From: Hypholoma sublateritium FD-334 SS-4
Lineage: Eukaryota > Basidiomycota > Agaricomycetes > Agaricales > Strophariaceae
Direction: 5' to 3'
Assembly (NCBI GenBank): GCA_000827495.1
Contig: KN817518.1
Coordinates: forward strand, 212,405-276,404
DNA: 64,000 bases
Within the stretch, counting starts at the first letter, position 1. Each line of letters starts with the position of its first letter. Below, piece after piece: positions 38,151-51,917 of the stretch. Below the pieces are notes generated by a model. That model made no database searches and was not told where the DNA came from. It saw only the letters and a list, made by a program, of their open reading frames with translations. A program made the translations under genes and the position numbers.

Positions 38151-39474
38151 CGCTCTTCTGCGGAGTCTTTACGAACTGGTAGAAAAACATATCCCGCACG
38201 TTTCTTGCGCTACTGCCTTGTGCTCGCGTGTCTAGTCACTGGAGGAAAGCCTCTTTCAATTTGACGGGGAGATATCCTGCGCTCACTGTGGGAGAAAGCA
38301 GTGGCAGTAATGGCACGCCATGTGAATCCCCCACCCTTCTTGGCCTGCGTCGCAGAACGGGTGCCGTTGCATTGGTCGAATGCGTCCCAAATCTCCCAGA
38401 ATGCAAGTAGGCATTTCATATTGACCGGGAAGTGTCGGTCTGTGGCTCACACCGAATGCTATAGGAGGATACATGATATGCATCTGAGTACCCCAGTTGG
38501 CCTCCTGCCATTGCAGCCTCAGCGCCACTATGCGCATAGCAGTCCGTACAATTACATGGCTAATGCCGTGGTCCATTCTTCTCATCCCCTCTGTCAACTG
38601 TTTACACGCAGAGTGTATATTTCTGGTACGAGTGTCTTGCTATATCGCAATAGCTCCGTCTAGCCTGATGAATTGAACAGCGATTTGAGGTGCAAGAACA
38701 CAATGTGCAGATAAGTAGACCCATTTCGACCACCGGGATCATGAAACAATATCCTGACGTCTCCTGGCATGAAAAGGCAACATTTTAGAGTGCCCCATAT
38801 AATATGTTGGCCATAAGTTCGTGGGCCTGCGGCATGTGCTGGATATGCAGAGGATCTGACCGGGTCCGCACCTCTCGCAGATGGAACTCCGGTGTTGACA
38901 GCGTCGTACTTCATCGGCTACTACTTATTTGCAAAATAGCCACGCAGTTAGCCCCGTTGAACCCGGGCCGCCTTGTGGAAGCAGGCCCCATTGTTCCTCG
39001 ATATGGCGCGAGGTGGTGTTCCATACGACACAAAATTCGTTGGGTTTCACATTCTCTGAAACATCACCAAGCATGCGCTTGAGTTGCATGATACTTTTAA
39101 TATTGGAGAAATAGTCGAAGGCGGAGGAGGAAGACCTAGGAAGACTCAGGAAGGAGCATTTGAGTCAACTTTGAGTCAACTTGGAGTCAACTTGGAGTCA
39201 ACGTACCTTTCTACTTAGATCTAGAGACTAGACATTTTCATTATATATCTTACGGTTATTTCTCAGAACATACGCCATATTGTCGAATAACGAAGCAAAG
39301 AGAGTGATTTTAGAATCATTTCTCAGTGCAAACCGTTGGCGAAGTTGTGGCGAATCGAGTTCTGTAATTGCCAAATATAGATGAGGTCCTTTTGTGATGC
39401 ACGGACGTTAACACCAAACACGAAGCTCTCAAGAAAATAGAGCAACGGCGCCGGGCAGACAACCTCATCCAAGT
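38151..39474. other. Gap upstream of RRP7
   Basis: About 1.3 kb with no supported gene. Near its right end lies a perfect four-unit 11-bp repeat (entered separately). The last 200 bp are the probable RRP7 promoter and leader. Confidence 0.45.
39159..39202 (+). repeat. Four tandem 11-bp units TT(T/G)GAGTCAAC
   Basis: Units sit at 39159-39169, 39170-39180, 39181-39191 and 39192-39202. The first two read TTTGAGTCAAC and the last two TTGGAGTCAAC. The first pair contain TGAGTCA, the AP-1/Gcn4 bZIP palindrome; the second pair have GGAGTCA. The array is about 270 bp upstream of the RRP7 start, so it may be an upstream regulatory element or simply a minisatellite. Confidence 0.85.
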
Positions 39475-40459
39475 ATGACGACGATACCTTCAAACATCAG
39501 CGGATTTAGTGTTATACCTGTCCAATACAATTCCTCCACCACCCACTATCTCTATGCCCGGTCCCACGCATCGAAATCTGGATCTAACACTGTGCTCCCG
39601 GACGGCCGAACACTGTTCCTGGTGAACCTGCCGCCAGACGCGACGGAGAGAGAGCTCGTGCTGTTTTTCAAGCACAGCGGGACGGTGGAGAAGGTCATCT
39701 TCGACTTCGACGTCAAGGAGCTGCAGAATGCGGACAGCGACTCCGAGGACGAGGACGAGGACGAGCAGATGGACGATGCCGCCGACGAGCAGCCGCGCAA
39801 GCGGCGGAAGGGCGAGCGGGTGCAGGCGCCGGTGGTGATCCCGCTGCCCGCCCCGCCCCTGCGAAAGCTGCGCAAGACCGGCGGGTCGGCGTACGTCATC
39901 TTCCTCGATCCATCGTCGCTGGAGCGCGCGCTCGCGTCGACGAGCAAGCCCCGCGCGTGGCTCAAATCGCCGGAAGAGCCCGTGGGCCTCGCGCACTACC
40001 TCGCGCGATACACCGCTGCCCGGCCTCCGCTGGACGCCGTGCGTGCGTTTGCGGACTCGTCCGTGGAGCTATACGAATATGAGCTCGCCAAAAAGAAGCA
40101 GAAGTCGAAGTACCGCAAGGGCGAATCGATCGTCGATGCCGATGGGTTCACACTGGTCACGCGGGGCGGGGCGTACGGGAAGAACCTTGGCGGTGGAGTG
40201 GGGGTGGCGAGCAAGCGATTCCAGCGGTCGGGCGAGACATCGCGGAATCGCGGCGCCAAAAAGGACAAAAAAGAAAAGGAAGGGTTTTACGCCTTCCAGA
40301 AGGCCGAGAAGCAACGCTCAGGTGAGTGTTATTGTCTTTCTGTTCTATGCTACGTGTTAACGAAGGGTCGCAGGTCTGATGGAGCTGAAACGGAAATGGG
40401 AAGAGGACAAGGTCAAAGTCGAAAAACTGAAGGCCGCCCGGCGATTCAAACCGTATTAA
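39475..40459 (+). CDS. RRP7: Ribosomal RNA-processing protein 7 (Rrp7)
   Basis: Two exons, 39475-40321 and 40374-40459, with a 52-bp intron (GTGAGT...CAG), give 310 residues. The N-terminal region holds an RRM-like fold (RTLFLVNLPPDATERELVLF, then a second strand set around GGSAYVIFLDPSSLERAL) interrupted by an acidic-basic insert (DSDSEDEDEDEQ then RKRRKGER). The C-terminus has the Rrp7 signature: YRKGESIVDADGFTLVTRGG, then FYAFQKAEKQRSGLMELKRK and a basic tail ending ARRFKPY. Rrp7 works in the nucleolus in early small-subunit (40S) ribosome assembly with Utp22. The final exon is short (28 residues) but carries conserved family sequence, which confirms the splice. Confidence 0.93.
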
Positions 40460-40825
40460 TCTACCCTGTATTAATTATCCCTGCTCTTGGATCAGTTTAT
40501 GTCTTCAGACTTCCGGCGGAATATCTGGCGAGACACAAAGCATGTTTTTCTACGCCATTTTGCCCATTCTCCCGTTTTCTCACAGCAACTCATTGTTTTT
40601 CGAGGACCAAGGTCACAAGTCAGAGCCTCATTATCAACGTGTTCACCAGTATTCATCGTCTCCCTCATATTCCTTGACTATAACACACCGGCTCGAGGGA
40701 AGTGCAGTGGTTCAGACTCATGTTTTACAGACTCTATTCCACCGGCAGAAATTCTACTTCATGCGGGTACTAATGCAGCGAAATGTGCTACTCACGAACC
40801 AAGCCAGGCGTAAAGGAAACCGGCA

Positions 40826-41850
40826 TCAGCCATCTACCACCCTCTCCAGAACGATTGCCCGCACATCGACGAGGACCCAGCGCTCGTCGCGCGGCCGCTT
40901 CAGCCACGGGGGCAGCAGCTTCGAGAAGCTCACCGTCGGGTGGAGCGCGCCGCGCCCCGGGAGCTTGTACACCCAGCTCGCGCGCGGCGCCGCCCCTGGA
41001 CCCTGTTTCCGATTCGCGGCGGCCAGTGCACCGGCGTGCGCGTGCACGTGCGAGAGCGCCATCGGCGTCGCGGGGCCCGACGCGGCGCGGTTGACGGCGA
41101 TGTACGCGGACGTCGACGTCGTGGAGATAGAAAAGCGCGACGGCTGGCGGTTCGAGTCAGATCGCGCGGGGCAGGCAACACGGCGGCACTTACCAGATGG
41201 GGGTCGCAGTCCGCGTGCGAGGAGACATCGAAGAAGCCCTCGTCGTCTACAAGCGTGACGGGCTTGAGCGTGGCGGGGCGCCGGGCCTTCCATCCCGCGC
41301 ATGTGCGGCCTTTCCACTGCGGCCTCTGGTTGAGGATGAAAAATGAGTCTTGGGATAGACGCGCGATGGACGGGTGGATGGGTTGCACCGGGGTGGGCGG
41401 GTCGAACACGGCGTCATTGACTTGAACGCAGCACGAGGAGCGCCAGCTTTCAGCTGAGTAGCTTGACTGGTAATTTTTTCAGGGTGAGAAAGGATATCAT
41501 CAAAGGGGAAATAGCTAAACACGCACCGCAGATGAAGGCGTGCTCGGCGACTCGTCGTCGAATTTCTTGTCGATGATGTTCTTGTACATGTTCGACGTGC
41601 GTATGTCGATGAAGTGCAGCTGGCGGCCGCCGAAGACGGCGAACGGCTCCTCGGACTGCACCGAGCTCGATTCGTCTGACCAGCAATCGAAGTCGAAGTC
41701 ATTCCCGGAGATGACAGACACATCGGCCGGCGCGTCAAATAGCTGCGCGCTTGAAAACGCCTCGAGGCCGTTCTCTGGGTCCCATATTACCGCAAACGTG
41801 AGCGGCAAGTCGCCGGAGGAATGTTCGTCTGTTCTATTGTCGTGGTTCAT
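40826..41850 (-). CDS. Hypothetical protein, three exons, family not recognised
   Basis: Exons 41523-41850, 41194-41453 and 40826-41143 join in frame (introns 69 and 50 bp) to give 301 residues. The N-terminus is MNHDNRTDEHSSGDLPLTFA with an acidic stretch (DFDFDCWSDESSSVQSEEP). The middle contains FAVFGGRQLHFIDIRTSN and, after the first splice, VFDPPTPVQPIHPSIARLSQ. Exon 2 continues with DSFFILNQRPQWKGRTCAGW; exon 3 encodes SAYIAVNRAASGPATPMALS and ends VLERVVDG. There are no membrane segments or signal peptide. I do not recognise the family. Start: ATG 41850 is preferred because the upstream in-frame ATG at 41895 would add a hydrophobic, poorly conserved-looking stretch (PVLFFFSCIQSG). It is convergent with RRP7. 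Confidence 0.65.
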
Positions 41851-42850
41851 TGTGCCTGACTGTATACAGGAAAAGAAGAAAAGAACTGGTCCCATAGGAA
41901 GTAATCATTAATGTGTGGAATCGACGTATCAAAGCCAACCTACGTACTTCGATTGAATGTGGATACGAAACCGAAAGAAACAAAGGAAAGAAAGGGGCGC
42001 GTGATTGATGCTAGGACCGCTGGACAATAAGCGCTCGCCGCCGCGGTGGTAGGAAGCGATCAACGCTACAAAGGCTCGAGAACGAAGGACGAATAAAGGT
42101 GAATTTGAGAGGGCTCGAAAAGAGAGTGCTCTTCCCACTTCTTGGGGTGCGTCTCTCGTTATGTAGGGGCCGAGCAGTCACAGGACCGCACCGAGGACAC
42201 TAAGCAAAAATGCGGCTCTCATATCTGTCGGTGGGAGCCGGGGGGCATGAAAGACATTTTGTACCTCCGTAGAGAGGAACGGGAGCCAGCCGGGTGCAAC
42301 GAGTGACCCATGAGGAGGGCCTCGATGCAAGAGAAGCAGCGAAAGTTTGATGATAGTCGCCACAGAGTCGTAAGGGTGTGGGTAAGTCCAGACAGATCAG
42401 GCGAGAAGGTCTCAAGGTGACCGTCGATATGCTATATGTACTTACGACATGCAGCAAGAGGCATATCAGCTGCGATGGAGTCGTTGCAGGATGAAAGAGC
42501 GCCAGCACTGCCTTGAGGTTCGGAAATGCAAAAATCTGACATGTAAAGAGAGTGGAGATACCAACTGTTACTGGCAAAAGATATAAGAAACTTCGGCTGC
42601 TGGTAGTGCAGGCAGAAAACAGTTGGTTGGTAGATAGCGCGAGCACCGGACTGCAGCACTCAGCGGCTTCCTCGGTCTTGGGCAGCGGGCTAGACTTAGT
42701 CAAAAATTAGAATGGTTCCTCTCCGCTCTGATGTGTCTTCAGTCCAAGTACCAGCCCTGACCAGTGACTGGTCACTGCTGGATAGTAGAAGCTTCAAGCT
42801 AGAACCGCTATGGGGGTTTGATGATGGTAGTAGTGAAAAAAAGCAAAAAA
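41851..42850. other. Gap upstream of the hypothetical gene
   Basis: A 1-kb region with the hypothetical gene's promoter at the left and the 3' flank of a tRNA gene at the right. Minus-strand open frames here lack a domain or consistent splice pattern. No gene is supported. Confidence 0.4.
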
Positions 42851-42934
42851 TGACCACCGCAGGACTCGAACCTGCAACCTTTTGGTAACCGTTAAGCATC
42901 GAAGCCAAACGCGCTACCATTGCGCTAGGTAGCC
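42851..42934 (-). tRNA. tRNA with intron, probably tRNA-Arg (anticodon UCG), copy 1
   Basis: The minus strand folds as a tRNA. Acceptor arms GGCTACC / GGTGGTC pair with two G-U pairs; D arm is GCGC-AATGGTA-GCGC. The anticodon stem is TTTGG / CCAAA, and the T arm GCAGG TTCGAGT CCTGC carries a good B box. The discriminator is A. The anticodon loop is interrupted after CTTCGA by a 12-base intron in the usual place (3' of position 37), which makes the anticodon TCG (reads CGA, Arg). A run of T follows the 3' end on the minus strand, as expected for RNA polymerase III termination. Confidence 0.85.
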
Positions 42935-43107
42935 ATGGTGGAGGCAGTGTTGGTGGACAACAAGCTGCGCTTGGCGCGGGACAAATGCAGGGTGCTGACA
43001 TCATCGAAGGCTGTACACGACGATGATCTGCGAATCGTCATCATCCCGGGCCTTACATATAGCAGTCATCATATTGACCACCTCCACAATCCTCATCTTC
43101 AACGACA

Positions 43108-43782
43108 ATGGCGCTCAACTGGACAATGATCAACCCCAACCGGTCCCCTGTACCCCTCCCCCACGAGATGACGATAACCACTATCGACTCAGGTGATCTA
43201 GCGCTCACTATACCCGATTCGTCGCCCTCAAGCTCGTCAACGGCGGGCGGCTCTGGCGGAGTGAAGAAGCTCAAGGCGACGGGAAAAGTATACCTCACGG
43301 ACCAACGGGTGCGTCTTGCCTGCCTCACAGCACGTCTGCTCGGCTGACCATGCGCGCACGATCTGACAGTTCATATTTACGACGGACGCCGGGTCGTCGT
43401 TCGAGTCACTTTCTGTGCCGCTGCCGGCGATCCTCACGACGCGCTTCGAGCAGCCCACCTTCGGCGCGAACTACCTCACGTTCGAGGTGAAGCCGTCGGC
43501 AAGCGGCGGGCTGTCGGCGGGCACCAAGGCGGAGGTACGCTTCAAGGACCGCGCGATGTTCGAGTTCGTCAGTCTTTTGGAGAAATCCCGGGAGCGCGCG
43601 ATCTACATGAAACGCCAGATCACCGAAGAGGACGAGGGCCTACGTACGTCTGCTTGCTCTGTGATCATCACGATGATGCTGATTTTACCCTGCATCTAGC
43701 CACATATACCCTACCTGCGGAGTCCAGCACCGTCTCGATGGTTGGCGGCATCCCGGTCGAGAACCCTCCCAGTTACGACTAA
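43108..43782 (+). CDS. WBP2-like GRAM-domain protein with PPxY tail
   Basis: Three exons (43108-43308, 43370-43643, 43700-43782) join in frame to 185 residues. It starts MALNWTMINPNRSPVPLPHE, then a Ser-rich loop and the GRAM/PH-like core (KLKATGKVYLTDQRFIFTT, FESLSVPLPAILTTRFEQPT, YLTFEVKPS). RFKDRAMFEFVSLLEKSRER follows as the long C-terminal helix. The tail ends GIPVENPPSYD, a PPxY motif that binds WW-domain proteins such as Rsp5/Nedd4-type ubiquitin ligases. WBP2 family proteins are adaptors in signalling and protein turnover. Length is shorter than animal WBP2 (about 260), since the repeated PPxY tail is missing except for the final motif. It is divergent from the copy-1 tRNA, only about 170 bp away. 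Confidence 0.85.
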
Positions 43783-44090
43783 TCGAACGTTATAGTCAAT
43801 GTATCTGTACTTGTAATTCTTCGCTTTGTACATAGCCTCATCGGTGGACTTTTGTGTGTACGATTGTACAATGGTGTACTACTAACTTAATCTAGGTTAA
43901 CATCTTTGGAAGGATCGCATAATTATTCGCTGGCACAATGAGTAGAGCAGTATAATTAGACTCTCAATCTTATCATCTGTCTACAAGTGCGCCAGCGAAC
44001 ACAGATGGCTTCTAAATCCCCCCTCAAATGCGGCTGTGGCGTCGTTATATTTACACGATGAATTAAAATACACAATAGTGCACGCGATTC
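43783..44090. other. Convergent gap between the WBP2-like gene and CDC7
   Basis: About 300 bp of AT-rich sequence that should hold both 3' untranslated regions. Nothing else seen. Confidence 0.5.
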
Positions 44091-46766
<2,676 letters not shown>

Positions 46767-47018
46767 GAGACGAGTTACCAAGGAAGAGAAAGAGATCCGA
46801 GTCCGCGAAAGGCGTGTAAAACATTTCTAATTGCACCGACGCGCCCGTCACGTGTGCGTTCTATGTAAATTGTCGACGCGTTGACACACGTCGCTCTCAG
46901 TCTAAAATTAAACTCGAAGATACGCGTCGCGTCTCTCGCAGCCCGCGCCCTGCCCCTCGCTGCGCGCTACCAAAATAATGAGTACGCCTCTATGTTACGG
47001 GATTCGGGCAAAATCAAA
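46767..47018. other. CDC7 upstream region
   Basis: About 250 bp between the CDC7 start and the copy-2 tRNA. It includes the acgcgtcgcg / acgcgttgac sequences near 46875-46930. ACGCGT is the MCB cell-cycle box of fungi: cgacgcgttgac (about 46873) contains ACGCGT and tacgcgtcgcg (about 46920) another. These fit G1/S control of a replication kinase, but I cannot prove it. Confidence 0.4.
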
Positions 47019-47103
47019 TGACCACCGCAGGACTCGAACATGCAACCTTTTGGTACCAGACATTATATCGAAGCCAAACGCGCTACCATTGCGCTAGGCA
47101 GCC
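47019..47103 (-). tRNA. Probable tRNA pseudogene of the Arg-UCG type, copy 2
   Basis: Same body as copies 1 and 3 (GGCTGCC start, identical D arm, CTTCGA loop, GGTGGTCA end) but with changes. Acceptor base 5 is G, leaving a G-U pair. The T arm reads GCATG / CCTGC, giving a mismatch, and this changes B box G52, which hurts RNA polymerase III promoter function. The intron is different in sequence and one base longer (13). It probably is a decaying duplicate, though weak expression cannot be ruled out. Confidence 0.6.
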
Positions 47104-47609
47104 ATTATGATTGGCTATTTCAAGAAGGTGATACGGAGCGTACGTTGAACACGACAGAATTTTATGCTGCGCTTTTGAATGCGAATAATCGAGCTTTCTT
47201 GAATCTTTCTTCACAGGGGAATGATTTTCCAAAACTACAATCCCCGCCTCACAGCGGTCCCGGGACATAGAAAAACGAGTGCACCGACTCCCAAATATAG
47301 CTCCAAAAACATGCAGTTCTTGTCTTCGTCACGTATTCCATTCAAATTCAAGTGAGACTGACAAAAATAAAACGAGCAGCCTCTGCCAGTGAGTGAAGCT
47401 GACGAAGTACCCAATTTCTAGAAAGACTCAAAGAGGAGGAGCCTGAGGCCCGCAGTGATACTTCCTGATTTACAGCAAAGTTCAAACAAATAACAGAATT
47501 TTTAAAAATGTTGGAACTTCCTGAATTCTGGAAGAGTCAAGACTCAACTTTCAAGACTCAAGACCGCACAGTAAATTTCCTTCTACCGCCATCGACAAAG
47601 AGGCAAAAA
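47104..47609. other. Spacer between tRNA copies 2 and 3
   Basis: About 500 bp. It contains short direct repeats of gactcaa (aagagtcaagactcaactttcaagactcaagacc, near 47530-47565), but no gene. Confidence 0.45.
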
Positions 47610-47693
47610 TGACCACCGCAGGACTCGAACCTGCAACCTTTTGGTAACCGTTAAGCATCGAAGCCAAACGCGCTACCATTGCGCTAGGTAGCC
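47610..47693 (-). tRNA. tRNA with intron, probably tRNA-Arg (anticodon UCG), copy 3
   Basis: Identical over all 84 bases to copy 1 (42851-42934), including the 12-base intron, so it should be functional. A T-run follows the 3' end on the minus strand. Its 5' end is only about 135 bp from the start codon of the divergent deubiquitinase gene. Confidence 0.85.
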
Positions 47694-47827
47694 ATGCGAA
47701 CCAGTGCTTCCGTAATAGTCCAGGCCCGCAGCCGTGGCACCTGACCAATATAGCGAGTGTCATTGGCGTGCCAGAAGCTGCTCACCGACGTCCACCGGGC
47801 TGAACGAGTGCGGCAGCGACAGTGCAC

Positions 47828-50800
47828 ATGCACCTCCAAGAGTGGGTCATTCTTGTGCTAAGAAGCCCCCTCTTCCAGCAAACTGCCCCCTTCGTTATCC
47901 TCTTCCTCGTCCCCGCCGTCGCATTTTTCGCCACCCAATTCATTCGTGGTCTAAGGCTCCACAGTCTCCTCTTCAGTTGGTTTCACACCGTGAGGATGGG
48001 ACTTGAAAGCTTGGGATTCTCCGCACCATGGCTTTGGTTCAGCTCCTCTTCTCAAAATACCGCATCGTCCAGCAGGAAGCACAGGAAATCCAGTGGCAAG
48101 TCCGGTGGCAGGGCGTCCAAGTCGAATTCGGTCAGGACGCGGGCGGAACAGGTTGCGTTGAACGACTTAGGGAAGGCCCATGATTCTGGTGAGTAGCCTC
48201 TGCAAAAACCACTTGTTGGTTTCAGCTGAAGCGAAGTAGAAATTGCCGGCACCGAATTGGAGGACACAGGGTATTATCCCGGCCTCGTCAATATCTCGGG
48301 GACCTATTGTTTCATGAACTCAACTCTCCAAGTCGGCGTCTATTTCTTAGCTCGCATATACGACCTTCTAATCGCTATTTATTGACAGGCAATGGCGTCA
48401 CTGTCTTATCTACAACCCCACATCGACGCTATTCATGCTAAGGCTGAAGCTCTGGATGTCCCAACACCTGTCATTGACGCACTGCAAGCCCTTTTCTCTC
48501 GTCAGTCCACCTGTCTCGTTATTCTTGTCGCTATTCTAATGGTCCACTAGAGCTCAATACTCCCAAATCCTCTTATAGTTCCTTGCGACCTCATGAAATC
48601 ATATCAGTGCTCTCTGCACCTCAGCCACCACCCCCAGGATTTCAAGGCAAATATCACCCAAGCACAGGATCATCACTGTTCACCTCACGCGAACATCAAG
48701 ACGCTCAAGAACTATTTCAACTGGTATCAGAATGTATCAAAAACGAAATGAGCGCGGTCGATCGGGAGGGGCTGAAGGATAGAGGAATCGCGGGCGTTCT
48801 AGAGCTCCGCAAGCCCAATCGGTCGAGTCACGATGATGCAAATGAGGATGACTCGTTGCCCAGAAGCCTCAATAACAAGAGCGTGTTCGACGGTCTAACC
48901 GCGAATAGGAGGAGCTGCGTCGTGTGCGGATACACCGAAGCGGTCATGCATTTCGGCTTTGACAATTGGCAGTTGGCCCTGCCTAGGCTTGCGGTACGCC
49001 GTTGCTTGCTCTCTCCTGATCTGCCATTTATAGTCCACCGCAGACATCGTGTCGTTTGGAAGACTGCCTTGAAGAATATACCCGCCTTGAAATTCTTAAG
49101 GATTGCATATGTCGGAAATGCTCTGTAACGGCCACTCATAAACGACTCTTCCAAGAAATCAAGACGCTAGAAGAATCACTGGGACCAAGCTCGGAAGTAT
49201 CATCGGCCGCTGGGTCGTCTGTGGTTTCAGCAAGTTCGTCTCTGGCGTCGTCCTCGTTGATGCCGTCTACATCTCCCACTAAGAGCAAGCCTTCGTCGTC
49301 CAAGAAAAAGAGATACAAAGAAGTGAAGAAAATGGAAAAATCTGTTCGCGTGGCACTCTCCGAGGGTAGAATCGAAGATGAGAAACTACTAGAAGGGGTC
49401 AGGCTGGAAAGAGTAGTAAGCCCCGCCTCCACGAAGCAAGCAATGATTGCTAGAGTGAGTTTTATTTCACCACGAATTCTCAACCCATCATCTTAGTCTT
49501 CCCCAGCCTCCCCCTGTACTGGCACTTCACCTTAATAGATCTGTCCACTACGGCCAATACGCAGCCAAGAACACCATCCGCGTGAACTTCCCCGAAATAC
49601 TAGATCTGACGCCATATACCACATCAGGAAGCCTCTCCACTGTCCCCACCAGCTCCATCTCCACCCCGTCTCCGCCGCCTACCCCACACGGGCCATCCTC
49701 TTCGACATCCAGTGACGTTTCAGGGCATCCGCGGCGGTCGACGACGCCCACGCCGGAGACGTACGCCCCAGGCGCGCAGCGCACAATATACCGGCTGGCC
49801 GCGGTGGTGTGCCATTACGGGCAGCATTCGTTCGGGCACTATATCTGTTACCGGCGGAAGCCCAAACGACTGGGCGGCAAGTGGGTCCCGCCCACGCTCG
49901 TCGACCCACTACGCCTGGAAATCGACGAGACCGAGGACACAGACGCCCAGGCCCCCACCCCCGCGGCCGGATCCAGCACAAAACCCAACGGGAGCGTCGC
50001 ACCGCAGCAACCGCACTACGCGGGCTCATCGACGCTCGGCGAGACGCGTTACTACTGGGAGGACCGCACGGAGGCAGCCGCAGGCACAGGCCGCGGGTGG
50101 CTGCGCATCAGCGACGACGCGGTGTCCGAGTGCGGCGTCGAGAGCGTGCTCGCGGAGGGCGGCGGCGCGTTCATGCTGTACTACGAGCGCGCGGTGCACC
50201 CGCGCCCGGGCGTGTACCTGCGCGGGCGCGGCACGGGCGTGGCTCCGGGCGAGGCCGTGCGCCTGAACGGGCGGAGCAGGAGCCGGAGCCGGAGTGTGCA
50301 GCGCGGTGGGAGCGCGCGGGAGGCCGACGGGGAGGGAGCGGCGGAGACGGACACTGATAGGTTCAGCATCGGCTCGGAGGAGACGCTGCGCCCGGAGATG
50401 CGCGTCGTCGACCTGCACGGGAGCGTGGGCTCGCTCGTGAGCGAGGTCGGCGTGGGGATCATGAAGACGCCGAAGAAGGCGAAGGCGAAGGCGGAGCGCG
50501 CGAAGACGCAGGGCGGCGGGCCGGGCGCCATAAGTATGAGCATGAGCGCGCATCTCCCGGCGTCTGCATCGTCGTCGGTGTCGTCGTCGACGCACTTTGG
50601 TCCGCGGGTTGTGCGCAGTGTGAATGCGCGGAGGCGGCCCACGCCCGATGTACCTGCCCAGGCAGGGGTCGAATCTGCACCTTCAGTAGGCAATCCCGCG
50701 TACACGAACGGAACGGCGATCCACGCAGAGGACGGGATGCTCGAAGACAACGTACCTTCTCACATGACGGCATCTGCCCCAACGATACTCGCGAGTGCTG

Positions 50801-50940
50801 GCCCTACCAAATCGCTCCCAAATGGAGACGCGAAGGCCCATACAAGCTCGCCTCTGGGGTTAGGATCAAAGACGACAAAAATCATGCACCAACCTCATCA
50901 TTCGTCGACCGCAGCGAACGTCCAGGTCAAAGCCAGATAA
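47828..50940 (+). CDS. Membrane-anchored ubiquitin carboxyl-terminal hydrolase (Ubp1/USP30-like)
   Basis: A multi-exon gene of roughly 850 residues. The N-terminus has a hydrophobic anchor (PFVILFLVPAVAFFATQFI, about residues 20-40), as in fungal Ubp1. The Cys box is YYPGLVNISGTYCFMNSTLQ (48.27-48.33 kb), with catalytic Cys in SGTYCFMN. An unusual Tyr precedes it; most relatives have N-TC. Then come TSREHQDAQELFQLVSECIK, a CxxC pair in RRSCVVCGYTEAVMHF, and CICRKCSVTATHKRLF (zinc-finger-like fingers domain). The His box is VVCHYGQHSFGHYICYRRK, then GWLRISDDAVSECGVESVL and AFMLYYERAV. The long C-terminal tail (about 250 residues) is low-complexity, with RSRSRSRS-like repeats. The enzyme should remove ubiquitin from membrane-associated substrates. 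The ATG at 47828 is used because the open frame's upstream codon is GTG. Confidence 0.9.
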
Positions 50941-51180
50941 CCGGCGACTCCGAACCGCCCTTTCGACGGCCCTAACTTATGTCTAACCGACATCTCAAAA
51001 GAACGACGATGTCTTAACCCCACTCAATCTTCGTTCACCCATTACACCTTGAATATGTCCCCCCTATCTTATTTGCTATTCTCCTCTATCCGGGCGCCTG
51101 CTCCTCCGATTATCGATTATCTGCTACACACATGCTATCCGTTTTGACCCACTTACGTTGACCAGACTCAACGCATATGG
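50941..51180. other. 3' region of the deubiquitinase gene
   Basis: Pyrimidine-rich sequence following the stop; likely the 3' untranslated region and terminator. No gene seen. Confidence 0.45.
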
Positions 51181-51226
51181 TGCTGCAACATCCTACCTTC
51201 TTGGATCCGTCAACCGCTTGTAATTA
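51181..51226. repeat. 46-bp direct repeat, left copy
   Basis: The sequence tgctgcaacatcctacc...caaccgcttgtaattaa is matched at 51918-51965 with four or five differences. The two copies enclose the left copy of the longer split repeat. Confidence 0.75.
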
Positions 51227-51882
51227 ATTACCCGAAATGTATTTCTAAAGCGCCATGCAGCTTACAACGTTCTTGGTGTTCATAGATCGATCGTAGGACC
51301 TGCCTTTCCAAATGCAGAAACTATTCCCTAAAGCGGTAATAACGCACCCGGACCACTCGCATTTCAAATTCAAAACACGCACATTAAGCATGGATCATGC
51401 GTTCGCACCCAACAGCCTCGCGGACCTGATTCGCACCCATGAATATATCAAATATGATCGCTGCAACTATCTACTCAGTCAACCTCATTACTGTTCGACA
51501 TGGTTTTTTCCAAGGAATCTGGCGGCGCGGAGCGTTCTGAACCCAAGTCTGAACTTTAGACAAACATAATTTCACGTGAAGACCCCGTGGCTTACCATTC
51601 GTGAAAAGCAACGAATTTATATGGCCTTCCTTTCCCATAATTTCAATTTGCGCCCGAACGTGTTGAAATTGACGAGGATGGCAAATGCATCAAATCTAAT
51701 AACTCAAGCGGAACTGCCGTGCAAGTGTTTCAATGCCTAACAGAATGACGTACGTCGGAACTGCATAAATGAGTGCAAATGCAGTGTTTACAGGAGGGCG
51801 CCCGCGTCATCTGTATGTCCATTTTTGGGCAACGCGTCGAGGTGTAGTATAGTTCACCTATTTGAGCCAGAACGGAGAGATC
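51227..51882. repeat. Direct repeat, contiguous copy (parts a and b joined)
   Basis: The sequence from 51227 to about 51652 (part a) matches 53327-53733, and from about 51655 to 51882 (part b) matches 54470-54697. Identity is high but imperfect, with small indels, for example a 10-base insertion of ctcagtatat type in the other copy. Here parts a and b touch; in the other copy they are 736 bp apart. I see no transposase, terminal inverted repeats or long terminal repeat ends. I cannot name the element. Confidence 0.85.
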
Positions 51883-51917
51883 ACTTACAAGTGTGGAACA
51901 TACCTCATGCCGTGTAT

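Noticed and set aside
47019..47103. Reading the tRNA-like sequences as tRNA-Trp (CCA next to the stem)
   Set aside because: The base before CCA would be A rather than the invariant U33, and CCAAA is needed for the anticodon stem. The UCG reading satisfies the standard loop and intron position.
49712..50595. Several frames overlapping the C-terminal tail of the deubiquitinase
   Set aside because: Shadows of a repetitive GC-rich exon.
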